Shown here: positions 1-9,784 of the stretch, in pieces
How positions within the stretch are numbered: position 1 is the first letter of the stretch
How the letters are laid out: each line of letters begins with the position of its first letter
Source of the DNA: Ignelater luminosus
Lineage: Eukaryota > Arthropoda > Insecta > Coleoptera > Elateridae
Length of the DNA stretch: 64,000 nt
Direction: 5' to 3'
Assembly (NCBI GenBank): GCA_011009095.1
Contig: VTPC01000475.1
Span: 1 to 64,000, forward strand
Position numbers and translations under genes: made by a program
Notes under the pieces: model-generated
The model's database searches: none
What the model was told of the DNA's origin: nothing
Seen by the model: only the letters and a program-made list of their open reading frames with translations

Positions 1-328
1 ACTCGTCTTGCCACTTGCTGAGGTCGACAAGTTTTGTACAAATTCGTATTGCTACCTCGTTCACTTGTCCTTCGTAATCAATGTCCATGATGTTGCAAAT
101 TGCTATAAGATCAGCTGCACTTAAATTTACTCTAACATAATCTAGTTTTTTAATGAATTGGTCTGAACCTACAGCTAACTGAAATCCACCGAATTCTCGC
201 AACCGCTGTCGATTCTGCCTGCTTTGTTGACCGCCATCATTTTCAAAAATAAGCTTGTGAAAAGCCTTAATGGATTTTACCGAAGCACTTCGTATATTGT
301 CTCTTAAGAAATCGCCAAGCATTGCCAT
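1..328 (-). CDS. Partial ORF with DEK/SAP-like domain, cut by window edge
   Basis: An open frame starts at ATG 326-328 on the minus strand and runs off the left edge without a stop, giving 109 residues. The protein begins MAMLGDFLRDNIRS. At about residues 45-60 it has RLREFGGFQLAVGSDQF, followed by a helical stretch with LSAADLIAICNIMDIDYEG and a closing helix VNEVAIRICTKL. This order (basic run, (L/F)xxFxGF, then a SAP-like helix-turn-helix ending in G-x-x-x-E-V) resembles the DNA-binding SAP-like region of DEK proteins. That is a pattern match from memory, not a search result. I cannot tell whether it is a host chromatin gene or an ORF of a mobile element; a transposase relic begins about 450 bp away. 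Intron structure is unknown because the rest lies outside the window. Confidence 0.5.
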   Translation of the reverse strand, partial: MAMLGDFLRDNIRSASVKSIKAFHKLIFENDGGQQSRQNRQRLREFGGFQLAVGSDQFIKKLDYVRVNLSAADLIAICNIMDIDYEGQVNEVAIRICTKLVDLSKWQDE

Positions 329-774
329 GATGATCAATGATATACAGGACTTACACTTTTTAAGTTCACTCGGAACGTTCAGTAATTTTCACCACGTTTT
401 TTAGGTTAGACTTCATAAAAACAACTTCTCGCACAATTCTTGGCTTAACTTTTGGTACAACCCCACACCTGATATTGTAGGCCTTGCCGGTTTAATTCAA
501 AAAATAGATTTAAATAGTTTTTATTCTTTATTTCACAAAAATACATAATGGTTTTTCCATATAAACATAATAACGTTTTCTATACGTATTCACTGCTAAT
601 CGTCCCGTCGTCATCCTTCTACCAACCCTTATCCCTTAAACTTAAAAATAAGGGCGCCAAATTCAAATTCAAAAATTGACCCCTACAACTGAAAGAAAAC
701 CATGCACTGAAATGTATCGCAGAAGGACGTAGGACTAAAAAAAACCACAAACCGGCTGGAGAAGAACAGAAGAA
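329..774. other. Intergenic stretch, nothing identified
   Basis: AT-rich sequence upstream of the partial minus-strand ORF. No second gene or clear promoter element was recognised. A slightly richer patch near 600-700 has no coding sense. Confidence 0.4.
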
Positions 775-1240
775 GAACGCTCAAATCGGGCGCCAGCCCA
801 ACCCTTCTTAGATAATATTCTGTTTGCTGATGAAACTACATTTGCCATAAATGGCATTCATAATTTCAAACCTTCACTCAATTTTGAAACCGCAACATCA
901 AAATCGATTGCGAGTGAATAGGATTGACTAGGACTGCGTATCTATATACTTTGTCCAAAATACATTGTCAGATTTTTGAAGATATGGTATTTCTGTCTAT
1001 TTTTAATGATTGTTGGGCAGCATTTAAACCATGCTTTTAGTGAACAGTGCATAGAACGTGTTGGCACGAACCATCGAAATCACTGTATTTAAATTTTATT
1101 TGTTTTTATTTGTAGGAGCATTGAAAAATCATGTGTACACTGAACATTGTTATAATGTTTTTATGTTAAAACTTTCAATTTTTTTTGTTTATTTTAGCGA
1201 GTATAAAGTCGTGTGCTGTCTTTTTTAACGCCCTGTACAA
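775..1240 (+). mobile_element. Tc1/mariner-type transposase relic
   Basis: A short plus-strand frame at 793-918 reads AQPFLDNILFADETTF followed by AINGIHN. The F(A/T)DE(A/T)xF block followed by N-G-x-x-N is the region around the first catalytic aspartate in Tc1/mariner-superfamily DDE transposases; the aspartate codon is 829-831. A stop follows soon after. A second remnant of similar type (NHAFSEQCIERVG) lies near 1028-1066. The sequence closes near 1236 with a CCCTGTAC end, common in these elements. The copy is short and degenerate, with no intact reading frame, so it is a dead copy. Borders are approximate. Confidence 0.5.
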
Positions 1241-1880
1241 ACACCTTTTTAGTATATCTCGTATTAATAAAAATTAAAATACCGATATTTAATTCTTTCT
1301 GCTTTTATCATATCACCTTTCATATGTAAATAATATCAATATCAGTAAAACAAACTGATATGATATTAATTACAACGTATCCAATCAAACAGTAACTACT
1401 CCTCACTTTAGTTACCTTTTTTCTAAATGATTACGATTAGATATCTAGCAATCACGCATTATGTACCCATAAGGGATCAGATCACTCATCTACGCATACC
1501 AAAGAAAACTTTCACAAGTATACATAAATGTTTCATTGGAAAATACATCATACTTACGTATACACTTCTTAATAACAAAATTCAAATAACTTTTGTAAAC
1601 AAACATAGTATAAAACAATAAAATTAGATAAAGTTGTCAACATAGTATAAGGAATTTATTAAACAAATATAGTTTTGGGTCATGATAATCACATTAGTGA
1701 AATCGTCAGCTTAATTTTTAAAGATTTCATAGATAAGCAATTGAGTATCGCTTTATCAAGGTGTTTCGCACAATTTACTTTAGGTATCAATTACTAACAG
1801 CTACTCTGTAGATAACCATGTACCAGTGACATAATAATTAATTAATTGAGGTTATTGCTGTTAATTTCTATCATCTGAAA

Positions 1881-4800
1881 ATGATGAGTAAAAAGCAATG
1901 GTTTTCTCTTCTATGTATTCATATGTGTTATATATTATTTGGGGCTACAATTTTTTATTTGGTTGAAAGTGCTGAAGAAGAGAAACGATTGTTCGAAGAA
2001 GAAAATGAAAGATACGCAATCGAAGGTACGCAAATCAAGTGTTTTTGTTAAAACAGATAACTGTAGGTAAGCCACAACAATATAGTTTTCTTTTTATTTT
2101 ATATTTCTCACTTGTTTTTGTATTTAATATTTATAATCTTAGTTTGCTACGCTATTGTAAACTTTATTTTATTGATAATATTACATAAATCCTTTTTGGA
2201 ATTATTTTATTTTTTCTTATTCCGTATTCGCTTTTTTCTTACAAGAAATTAAATTTAATGCTATTGTTTACTTCTCTTAATGCTTCAAATAAGACTAAAG
2301 GTGGTCAAGACTAAGAATATAGAACTTGCCTGCTGTAATTATCTACTTTCTTCATCACTTTCAATGGATATTTGCTTCTAACCATTCAATAAATGTTAGT
2401 TGACAACTACTCAATAATGAAAGAACAGTTTTTGTCTTTGAGTATTTTGTAGGAACTATACATAAGCCTATATTTGCAGACACAATATCGGTATAGTGGC
2501 ATTTCTGCATTAAATGTCATAGGTATTGCCAGTATTTGCACTTTGAAAGTCGTAAGGGGAGGAGAATTACCCCAGATTAGTTGAATGTTCTTTTTACTCT
2601 GTCCCTCTAACAACTCTAACACATTTTTCAATTACATGAAATATACCATGTTTATTCTGACTTCATTCCTGTCCAAAATAGAGCTATTAAAAGATTTCTG
2701 AAAAAGTCAACAAATAGTTCCAGTATAGAACAATAATTGGTATTTGATAATTTGTCCAGCCTTCTATCCAAGTTTTATTAGATTTCTTTGGACTATTCAT
2801 TTTGTTCTACTCGTTACAAAGTCTATTTTGTGAGTCTGAGATTCAATCCTAGTTACGGCCTTGGAGGCCCCAACATTACAACATTACAACATCTACGTTT
2901 GCTAACTATCAGACTCCTGAGAAGGACTGCAGCCAGATTCTGTTTTCTCAGGTCACCTGCAGTGGTTCACAATTGGGGCTTCTTTCTCTACGGAGAACAA
3001 CGAATACATTTTAAAATATATGTTCAAGGGATGCAAAGAGTCATCAGTTTATAAAGTAAAAAAAAAATAAATAACTTACACAATAAAAAACTAAAAGCAA
3101 TTCTTGGTGAAAACCACGACGTACATAGACACTGTTCAACACTGCCATAATATTATGTCTTCTTTAACTGGTCGGGAGACCCATTTTTCATATTCATACT
3201 CTTACTACTCATTACAACGATCATTCACCAAGACCAAAACCTCAATAATCCATAGTAGCTAATTTTTCTGCCGTATTTTGGATATCCTTGTAATACAACT
3301 TCTGCTGTGATTACACATGTTAGTCGCTGCCGTTACCTCAGTCTACAATTACAACCTTACAGTTATAATATAAGTTTGGGAGTTACTCTCTACAGTTTTG
3401 CATAAATCAGTTTTAGTTTTCTTTGCTGTTTTATTGGTCTACATCTACATATCAAAGCACAGGTATATAATAACCAAATCTCCAAACGCTACTTTTACAT
3501 ACCATTGACATTGAAGTTTTCCTTGATTGAAATTAAGAGCTACTTATAAATAAAAATTGCAATGAAGATGGGAATGAGAGACTCACGAGTAACATTTTGT
3601 AAACTAACCTTTTATCCAGCCCAAACTTCCCTCAATTTCATTTGACTCCTCCTGTCTTCTCCGATTTATTTTGATTTTTTTTCCTCTTTGTTTTCTTCCT
3701 CTTTATTTTCTTCTTCTTCTTTTTCTTTTTATAATTTTTCGTTTTTTTGTTTTTATTTTAGGCTACTGTCTGTTCTTTCTAGTGTTACTTAAATACAATC
3801 CTTTCATCTTTTCTGAGGCTTTTCAATATCTCCCTCGCCCCTAAAGAGACTACTATGTTTACTAAAAGATTGGTTGTCTACATAGGTAGTGCGATTTTGG
3901 TGGTTAAACTCCATCTATCACGATTCGAAAAAATGTTTCAAACAGAACTTACGCATTTTTTTTCAAGGAATCCGAATCTGCAATAAAGAATGAGAGTTCC
4001 CATTTGAAATTTCAAAGTTGCCCCCCACCTCACCCCCAGGGTCGGTGGAGGCGGGCTAATCTTTACACAGGCAGACGTCCCCCTTAATACTATTTAAAGT
4101 TTATTTGAAACATCTTTTTCATATAATGCTTATTTTTCGAGATATTTAGTTGTCTCAAGTTAAATGGAACATCCGGTATAATCCCTTTCCACCGGAAAAT
4201 ATTTTTACTTACGCACCTGATTTGTAATGTTGTGTAACTGAGTATTTCCTACAGTGTTTCTAAGGGTTTTGATTTCCATAGTCTCCAGTATCTATTTGAT
4301 GCGTGTAGTATCACTACGAGGTTCAGTAGCGTACGTCAGAACACTTTTATATACTCTGGTCTTGACTTCAATGTTCGGGTACCTACATTAAACCAGACTA
4401 TGTCATATACGGCTCTTGAGATTCTATCCGCTTTCATAACTTTTTTAAATACTGCTGCTTGCTCTTTATTAATGTGAACTGATTCTGGAATGCATTCTTT
4501 ATGAACCCAAAAAGTCAAATTAACTTAAGTCAATGCAAACTCCACCGACGCGACGTACTGTAGTAAGTTTGGACAATGCAGTTCATTCAGACTCTTTCAA
4601 TATCTTTTACTTTAACATTCCTTTAGTCTTGAAAGAAAAGAAGAGTAAAGTAGAATCAAGAAAGTTTTAGTAAACTTCATTCAAATATGTTTTACAAGTA
4701 GTGCTGATATTATGTCATCGTGGGGATCAAATCTTACAAGTTTCTATTACTGTTAATCACAAATTTACCTTTATGTGTTATGAATTTATAAACTGTGATA

Positions 4801-6953
4801 TATCATTTTTAAAAGCTTCAAGCGAGCTCGCCGCACCGTGAGCTTTGGTTGCTCATCCCTGATCTAATCCAAAATTTGGATAACAACATTTTAATTATTT
4901 ACAGGATTAATGGAAAAGAATTATATTTCAAGTGAAGAACACACACTAAACGACATATACTATAAAATTTCTGATTATTGTTCAAAACCACTTGGAGACC
5001 ATGCTCCTCAAAAGAAAACTCAATTAACTTGGACGTATTATCACGCTATATTCTTTGTCTTAACAATTGTTAGTACAATAGGTGAACACTCTTTGGAAAG
5101 AATCTATATGGATTTATTAACGGTACTAGGCATTTAAATTGTAGGCTATGGCAATCTGTCACCAACCACACCTTTTACAAGAACTTTCATGATTTTGTAT
5201 GGCTTAATAGGAATACCCATAAATGGTATGGTAGTTATTACTCTTGGAGATTTTTTTGGAAAATCCGTGAGTTTCTTACAGAAAAGTATTGATTATCATT
5301 ATTTTTATTTTTACTTGATACTCATCTAATATAAATTGTTTTTGTTTCAGTTTTTAAAACTTTATAGACGTTGGAAAAACACTAGCGTTCAACACACTCT
5401 AGCCACATTTGGTTTAATCGGACAAATATTTTTATATTTATTGCCTGGTATGGCTTTTTTCATTTTTATACCGTCTTTAGTAATTGTACTGTATGAAGAA
5501 TGGAATTATGTAATCGCTGTCGAATTTGCTTTTGCAACGTTGACAACCATTGGTGTAGGAAGTTATGTACCTGGTAAGTGATATTAGACTAATTAGAAAT
5601 ATTTTACATCTTATTTTTACAGGTACAAGAGAGAATGATCGTGGAGAATTTTTATTCTTGATTTATAGAATATTTTTACTAGTATGGATAATAATGGGTT
5701 TGGGATATTTGGCAATGGTTTTTGGGTTTATTTCACGTGGACTGCAAAGCAAAAAGCTGCACACAATAGAGCACAAGATAGCACACAACATTAAAAAGAC
5801 AAACCGAAAAATACGTCAAGAATTTCGTTCAATTCTCAATGAATATTTATTAATGAATGTTAAGCCAATATACAGGGAAAGACGCAGAAATATAACCCCT
5901 TCTTGTGAAAGAACATTAAGTTGTCCAGATTTAAGTTTTGGCAGAGAAATAGAATCGCCAAGAATGAGACGAAGAGCAGTTTCGGAATTAACTAAACCTT
6001 CACTACATACCTTATCTAAAACTCATTCCGAAACAGATTTGCAATGTATTGACAAAGAACGTACATTTATGACTGAAGCTGATTTATGTGAATCAAATAA
6101 ATTTTTATTAAAGGTTGCAAATGCTTTAGGAAATTATAACATGTTGGATGGGATAGTAGAAGATTCGAGTGATAAAGAACATTCTGAAACTGACAGTTTT
6201 AATTCTAATTGGACTATAGGTTATAGAAGATTTTCTAGATTTGAGTTTGATGAGATGAGGCCAAGAGCTGCAAGTGAATCAAGAAAAGAAAAGACAGTTA
6301 CAAATTTTCATTTGTCAAAATTTAAAAATTTTGACAATAAGAAATTACAAGAAGTGGAAGACCAACAACAGTACGGTAGAGCTCGTAGTCAAACATTACC
6401 AACAAGTTCAAAGCCATATGGTTTGCTGAAGAAATTTAAAAACTCATTTAGACATAAAGAGCATAACTTAGAGAAGACATATAAAGATGATGACACAGAA
6501 GGTCAACCTAACACGAATCCTAGAGAAGAAGATTTAGAATCAACATATACTGTAAGTGGCAAAGACAGATTATTGGAAGAAATATCAATAGCAGATTTCC
6601 TACGAGCTTTGGGTAAAGTAGATGGTTCAATGCCACGACGAAAATTTGGTGTTGTACACCAACCACATCCAGATATAATCCGAAGAGCACGTCGACTTCC
6701 TATCACTCCCACTCTATCATGTCGTAGAACATCTTTAATTCCAGCATCCCCTTCACGTGATTCAAAACACAGAAAATTTTCTTTAGATCCTAATTCTGCT
6801 TCAAATGGTCATACAGTAGATAATGCATCGCCGGTATTTCCAACAATCGTTGAAGTTGAAAATGAAAAAGAAAAACGATCTAATAAGAGAACAAGACGAA
6901 TGAGTGTTATCGAGCGGCTTAAATTTAAAAATGAGAAAGTTAAAAAAGTCTAA
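1881..6953 (+). CDS. Ork1: Two-pore-domain K+ channel, ORK1-like
   Basis: Potassium leak channel of the plasma membrane, expected to work as a dimer and set resting potential. Spliced CDS: 1881-2025, 4905-5081, 5145-5266, 5351-5573, 5623-6953. All borders are GT/AG and the phases agree, giving 665 aa. TM1 is about residues 6-27. Pore loop 1 carries TIGYGN at 106-111, TM2 is about 120-145, TM3 about 168-195, pore loop 2 carries TIGVGS at 214-219, and TM4 is about 235-259. The junction FISRGLQSKKL after TM4, the SCPDLSFGRE block and SETDLQCIDKERTF match the long cytoplasmic tail of Drosophila ORK1 as I remember it. The tail is about 400 residues, basic and serine-rich. The second filter is unusual: ORK1 and most K2P channels have GFGD here. 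Exon 1 has two adjacent ATGs (1881, 1884); the first was chosen. It could be a paralog rather than the direct Ork1 ortholog. Confidence 0.9.
3640..3775. repeat. Polypyrimidine tract in channel intron 1
   Basis: About 135 bp of the plus strand is almost entirely T and C, with TTCTTCTTC runs. It lies deep inside the 2.9-kb first intron of the K2P gene and is not adjacent to its acceptor at 4904, so it is not the splice tract. Confidence 0.6.
3890..4185. repeat. Probable interspersed-repeat remnant
   Basis: Within K2P intron 1, a sharply GC-richer patch (C-run CCCCCCACCTCACCCCC near 4021-4040, GGTCGGTGGAGGCGGGC after it) sits in AT-rich DNA and ends with TTAAATGGAACATCCGGTATA-like sequence at about 4160-4181. 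Ends of this kind (TGGAACA-CC-GTATA) are typical of dispersed insect repeats. I cannot name the family. Confidence 0.35.
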
Positions 6954-7116
6954 CTAGTTTCAAGTTTTTTAATTTGCAAACCTCAAAACAATGGTTTCTC
7001 TAACAAAACTAACAAATAATGAGAAGTTCTCTCCAGAAGAGAATGTTATGAACCACTTTATTAAAAAGTCACTATGAGAATTTTTGCTAGTTATACCCTA
7101 AAACTGTAATGCATCG

Positions 7117-7122
7117 AATAAA
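7117..7122 (+). promoter_or_regulatory. Poly(A) signal of the K2P channel gene
   Basis: AATAAA in the sense strand shortly downstream of the channel stop codon; the first canonical hexamer after the CDS. Confidence 0.6.
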
Positions 7123-7844
7123 GTTGAAAATGTGATAAATGTAATTTTAATACTGTGTATTAGAAGTATTTAAAATACATCCAGAAACTCGAAAGAAAAA
7201 AGTTTTCTCGTTTTTTAGGTTTTTATCCCATAAATTTACCATTAGCAGGCTATCACGTGTCACACATTTCTATTTACTTGAGTACAGAAATCCAGATGCA
7301 ATAATATCTGTTTCAAACCCTTAACCGTTCAAAACTATCAGATCAAATTCTATTAGAAGCTATTGTGTTTCAAAAGAAAATTTTCTACTTTTTTGTCGGA
7401 TTTGTCACTGGAGTTAATTCAACAAAACACACTTACAGTAACGGAAGCCTACTCTTGCGAAAGAAGCTCTTACTGTTAGTATTTAGAGTTGTTCTGAAAG
7501 GGAAAACGACAACGACCAAGCAACTACAGAGTCATATTATACTGAGACCTTAGCTATTGCTTTTTGTATTATATCTGTCTACAGTGGATAAGCCACCCGA
7601 TGACAGATTGCTTATATGGTAATACTTGCTTATCTATTTATCTATGTATATTGATAGGTGCAGTAAATTCTGATGTTTATTGTTTTATATTAGTTATTTT
7701 GTAAACAATAATAACTTACAATATCGGTTCATATCGATTAGCAGGTCCATATAACTCACGAGACCCAGTTCACGTGTCTTTATAACAACAGTTTTGGGGA
7801 AGAAATTGTAAACAAACAAACAAACTGTAAAAGATTCTAATCTT

Positions 7845-7947
7845 TCTGCTGTGCCAGATGTGATGAATAACACGAAATTACATACGTGCTGCCATTTCTA
7901 TCCTCATCAATTGAAAATGTTCAAGTTTTTTACGAAACACCCTGTAT
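7845..7947. repeat. Possible mariner-like element end
   Basis: The segment ends ACGAAACACCCTGTAT, the outward-facing end typical of many insect mariner-type elements (inverse of ATACAGGGTGTTTCGT). No matching second end was found, so at most a solo end survives. Confidence 0.3.
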
Positions 7948-8812
7948 GACGTTCATCGTCATTTTTAAATCTAACAAATAGAGACAAATCCCTTGATATA
8001 CCACTATCTACTATTCATTCAACCCTGGATGTTCTATGTATTCATTGGTAAATAAGCTTCCAGCATGGCACCAAACGTTCCATAGTTGGACAGTTGCCGA
8101 TCGATTTTCACATCTTTTTCTTCGGGTTCTTCTTGGGACATCAAGATTTTTTGAATAAAGCAGTTTGTGCAGTTTATTTGATTTTTAACTTTTTTTTTGG
8201 TCATTTTTCAAGCAGAGAAGAACTTTGAACGACAAAAGACTAACCTCCAAGTATGAAATGCAATTACCTTTGTCGCCTGTCTGAGTGAATAACTGCAATA
8301 AACGGTAATCCTTCAAAACAGCGCCTCAAATCCCGATGCAGCTAATCCCCCAAGCAAATTCTCCTCTAGAGATACTTTTGTCCCCCACGAAAGATTAACA
8401 TATCCAAAGATTTTGGAAATACATCTACGCTTTATCAAGATATAGCAACATCAAATTTCGAAAATCGTCATCTTTTCCAATTTGACTCTCTCGTTCTCCA
8501 TGCATATCTGGTTGGAAGATCTTTTGAAACTTCAACACAACTATAAAACTCAATTTAAAACATTCATTTGAAAAACTCTCAGTAAACTTTTGATTATAAA
8601 TTAATAATTAACTGCTGATCCATAGATCACGGACTAATGTGTGCGTTCCTTTTCATACACAAAAAATCTAGAATTTACTAAACACCTAAAATTTAGATAT
8701 AAAAGATACAGCACCTAGATCAAAAGAGTTATCTAAAGCCTAATATCTTCAACAAGCAAAAAGAAAACTGGAAATTAGGCTTAGTAAATTTTAAACCGAT
8801 TAATTAATTATT

Positions 8813-8820
8813 TATCGATA
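8813..8820. promoter_or_regulatory. DRE-like promoter motif upstream of TFIIA gene
   Basis: The palindrome TATCGATA lies about 180 bp before the TFIIA start codon. This is the DNA-replication-related element (DREF site) found in housekeeping promoters of Drosophila. Its use here is inferred from sequence and position only. Confidence 0.45.
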
Positions 8821-8993
8821 CGATTATTGGAATTATTCCGTTCATTAACGCTTCACGATAAAAAACGCGCGGCAGAACACACCCTACAACTGTCAAGCTG
8901 TATTGCGCAATTTTGGTGTGTGCTTCATGAACGTTTTCCATTAACAAACGCTGAAAAAAAAGGAAAGATAACACTTTATCTTTGCAACTAAAC

Positions 8994-9672
8994 ATGGATT
9001 TGGTACTTAATCGACAAGTTTACGACGACATAATTCTAAGTGTCATGAAAGAGCTTCAACTGGAGTTTTCAGAATATGGTGTTTCAGATGATGTACGTAT
9101 TCAACTGGAAACTCTGTGGAGGAATAAATTGATCGAAAATAATTGCTTAGAGAAGCCTCTAGAAGCTCAGATGAATAAACCATCATCTTCAGGTGAATCT
9201 TTATCAACCATACTTAAGAAAAGGAAAAGCAATCAAAACTCTACAAAGAATCCACCTACAGGTAAGAAGAACGAAAGAATTAATAGTCTGCATCTGTATC
9301 TTTCTAATAGGTATGTAGAATAATTATTAACAATCTTACTCTTAATTAGGTAAACCCAAGAGAAAGAAGATCTGCTTAATGCTGGATGGTTGTACGGAAA
9401 CTTCTAGTGATGAAGAGACTGATAGCTCAGAAATTGAGGATGAGGATGAGGTAGAGAAGAGTACTGGATCTAATTCAGAAGATGATCCATTAAATTCTGA
9501 TGATGATATAACAGATGAGGAACCATTTGTTACTGATAATATAATAGTATGCCAATATGAAAAGATCAATAAACGGCTTGGCAAATGGAAAATGCACTTT
9601 AAAAATGGCATCATGAACATCGGTGGTAAAGATTATGTTTTCAATACTCTCACTGGTGATGCCATTTTTTAA
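8994..9672 (+). CDS. TfIIA-L: TFIIA large subunit (alpha/beta precursor), compact form
   Basis: General transcription factor subunit that stabilises TBP on core promoters for RNA polymerase II. Spliced CDS 8994-9261 and 9350-9672, with an 88-nt GT/AG intron, gives 196 aa. Residues 1-55 form the N-terminal helical domain (NRQVYDDIILSVMKELQLEF, then LETLWRNKL). Residues 136-196 form the C-terminal beta-barrel half (PLNSDDDITDEEP, DNIIVCQYEKI, GKWKMHFKNGIMN, GKDYVF). Between them lie a short basic run (KPKRKK) and an acidic stretch (SSEIEDEDEVEK). The long glutamine-rich spacer of usual animal TFIIA-L (about 330-380 aa in all) is missing. The motif MLDGCTETSSDE (from residue 100) aligns with the taspase cleavage site QVDGTGDTSS of human TFIIA but lacks its glutamine. 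The start was placed at ATG 8994; an upstream TTG at 8982 in the same frame was not used. It may be a shortened paralog. Confidence 0.88.
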
Positions 9673-9778
9673 ATGTTCAATAGTTTTTCTCTTTCTTTTT
9701 CATTGTTTACATGTTTTGTTTTTTCCATTATCTTATTTGTATGTTTTGATTTGATATTTAATACATTCAGAAAATAAT

Positions 9779-9784
9779 AATAAA
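9779..9784 (+). promoter_or_regulatory. Poly(A) signal of TFIIA-L gene
   Basis: AATAAA about 107 bp after the stop codon. A second AATAAA at 9953-9958 could serve as an alternative. Confidence 0.5.

Larger units (their letters stand above)
6954..8812. other. Channel 3' UTR and intergenic DNA
   Basis: An AATAAA polyadenylation signal lies at 7117-7122, 164 bp after the channel stop, and probably ends that transcript. The rest has no supported gene. A repeat-like end with ACACCCTGTAT sits near 7937-7947. Confidence 0.5.

Noticed and set aside
5082-5137. Continuation of the channel frame past TIG into EHSLERIYMDLL
   Set aside because: This is the 63-nt intron; splicing 5081 to 5145 restores the conserved GYGN filter.
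8982-8993. Earlier TFIIA start at TTG
   Set aside because: Not an ATG; the family starts near the NRQVYDDIILSVMKEL helix, which fits ATG 8994.
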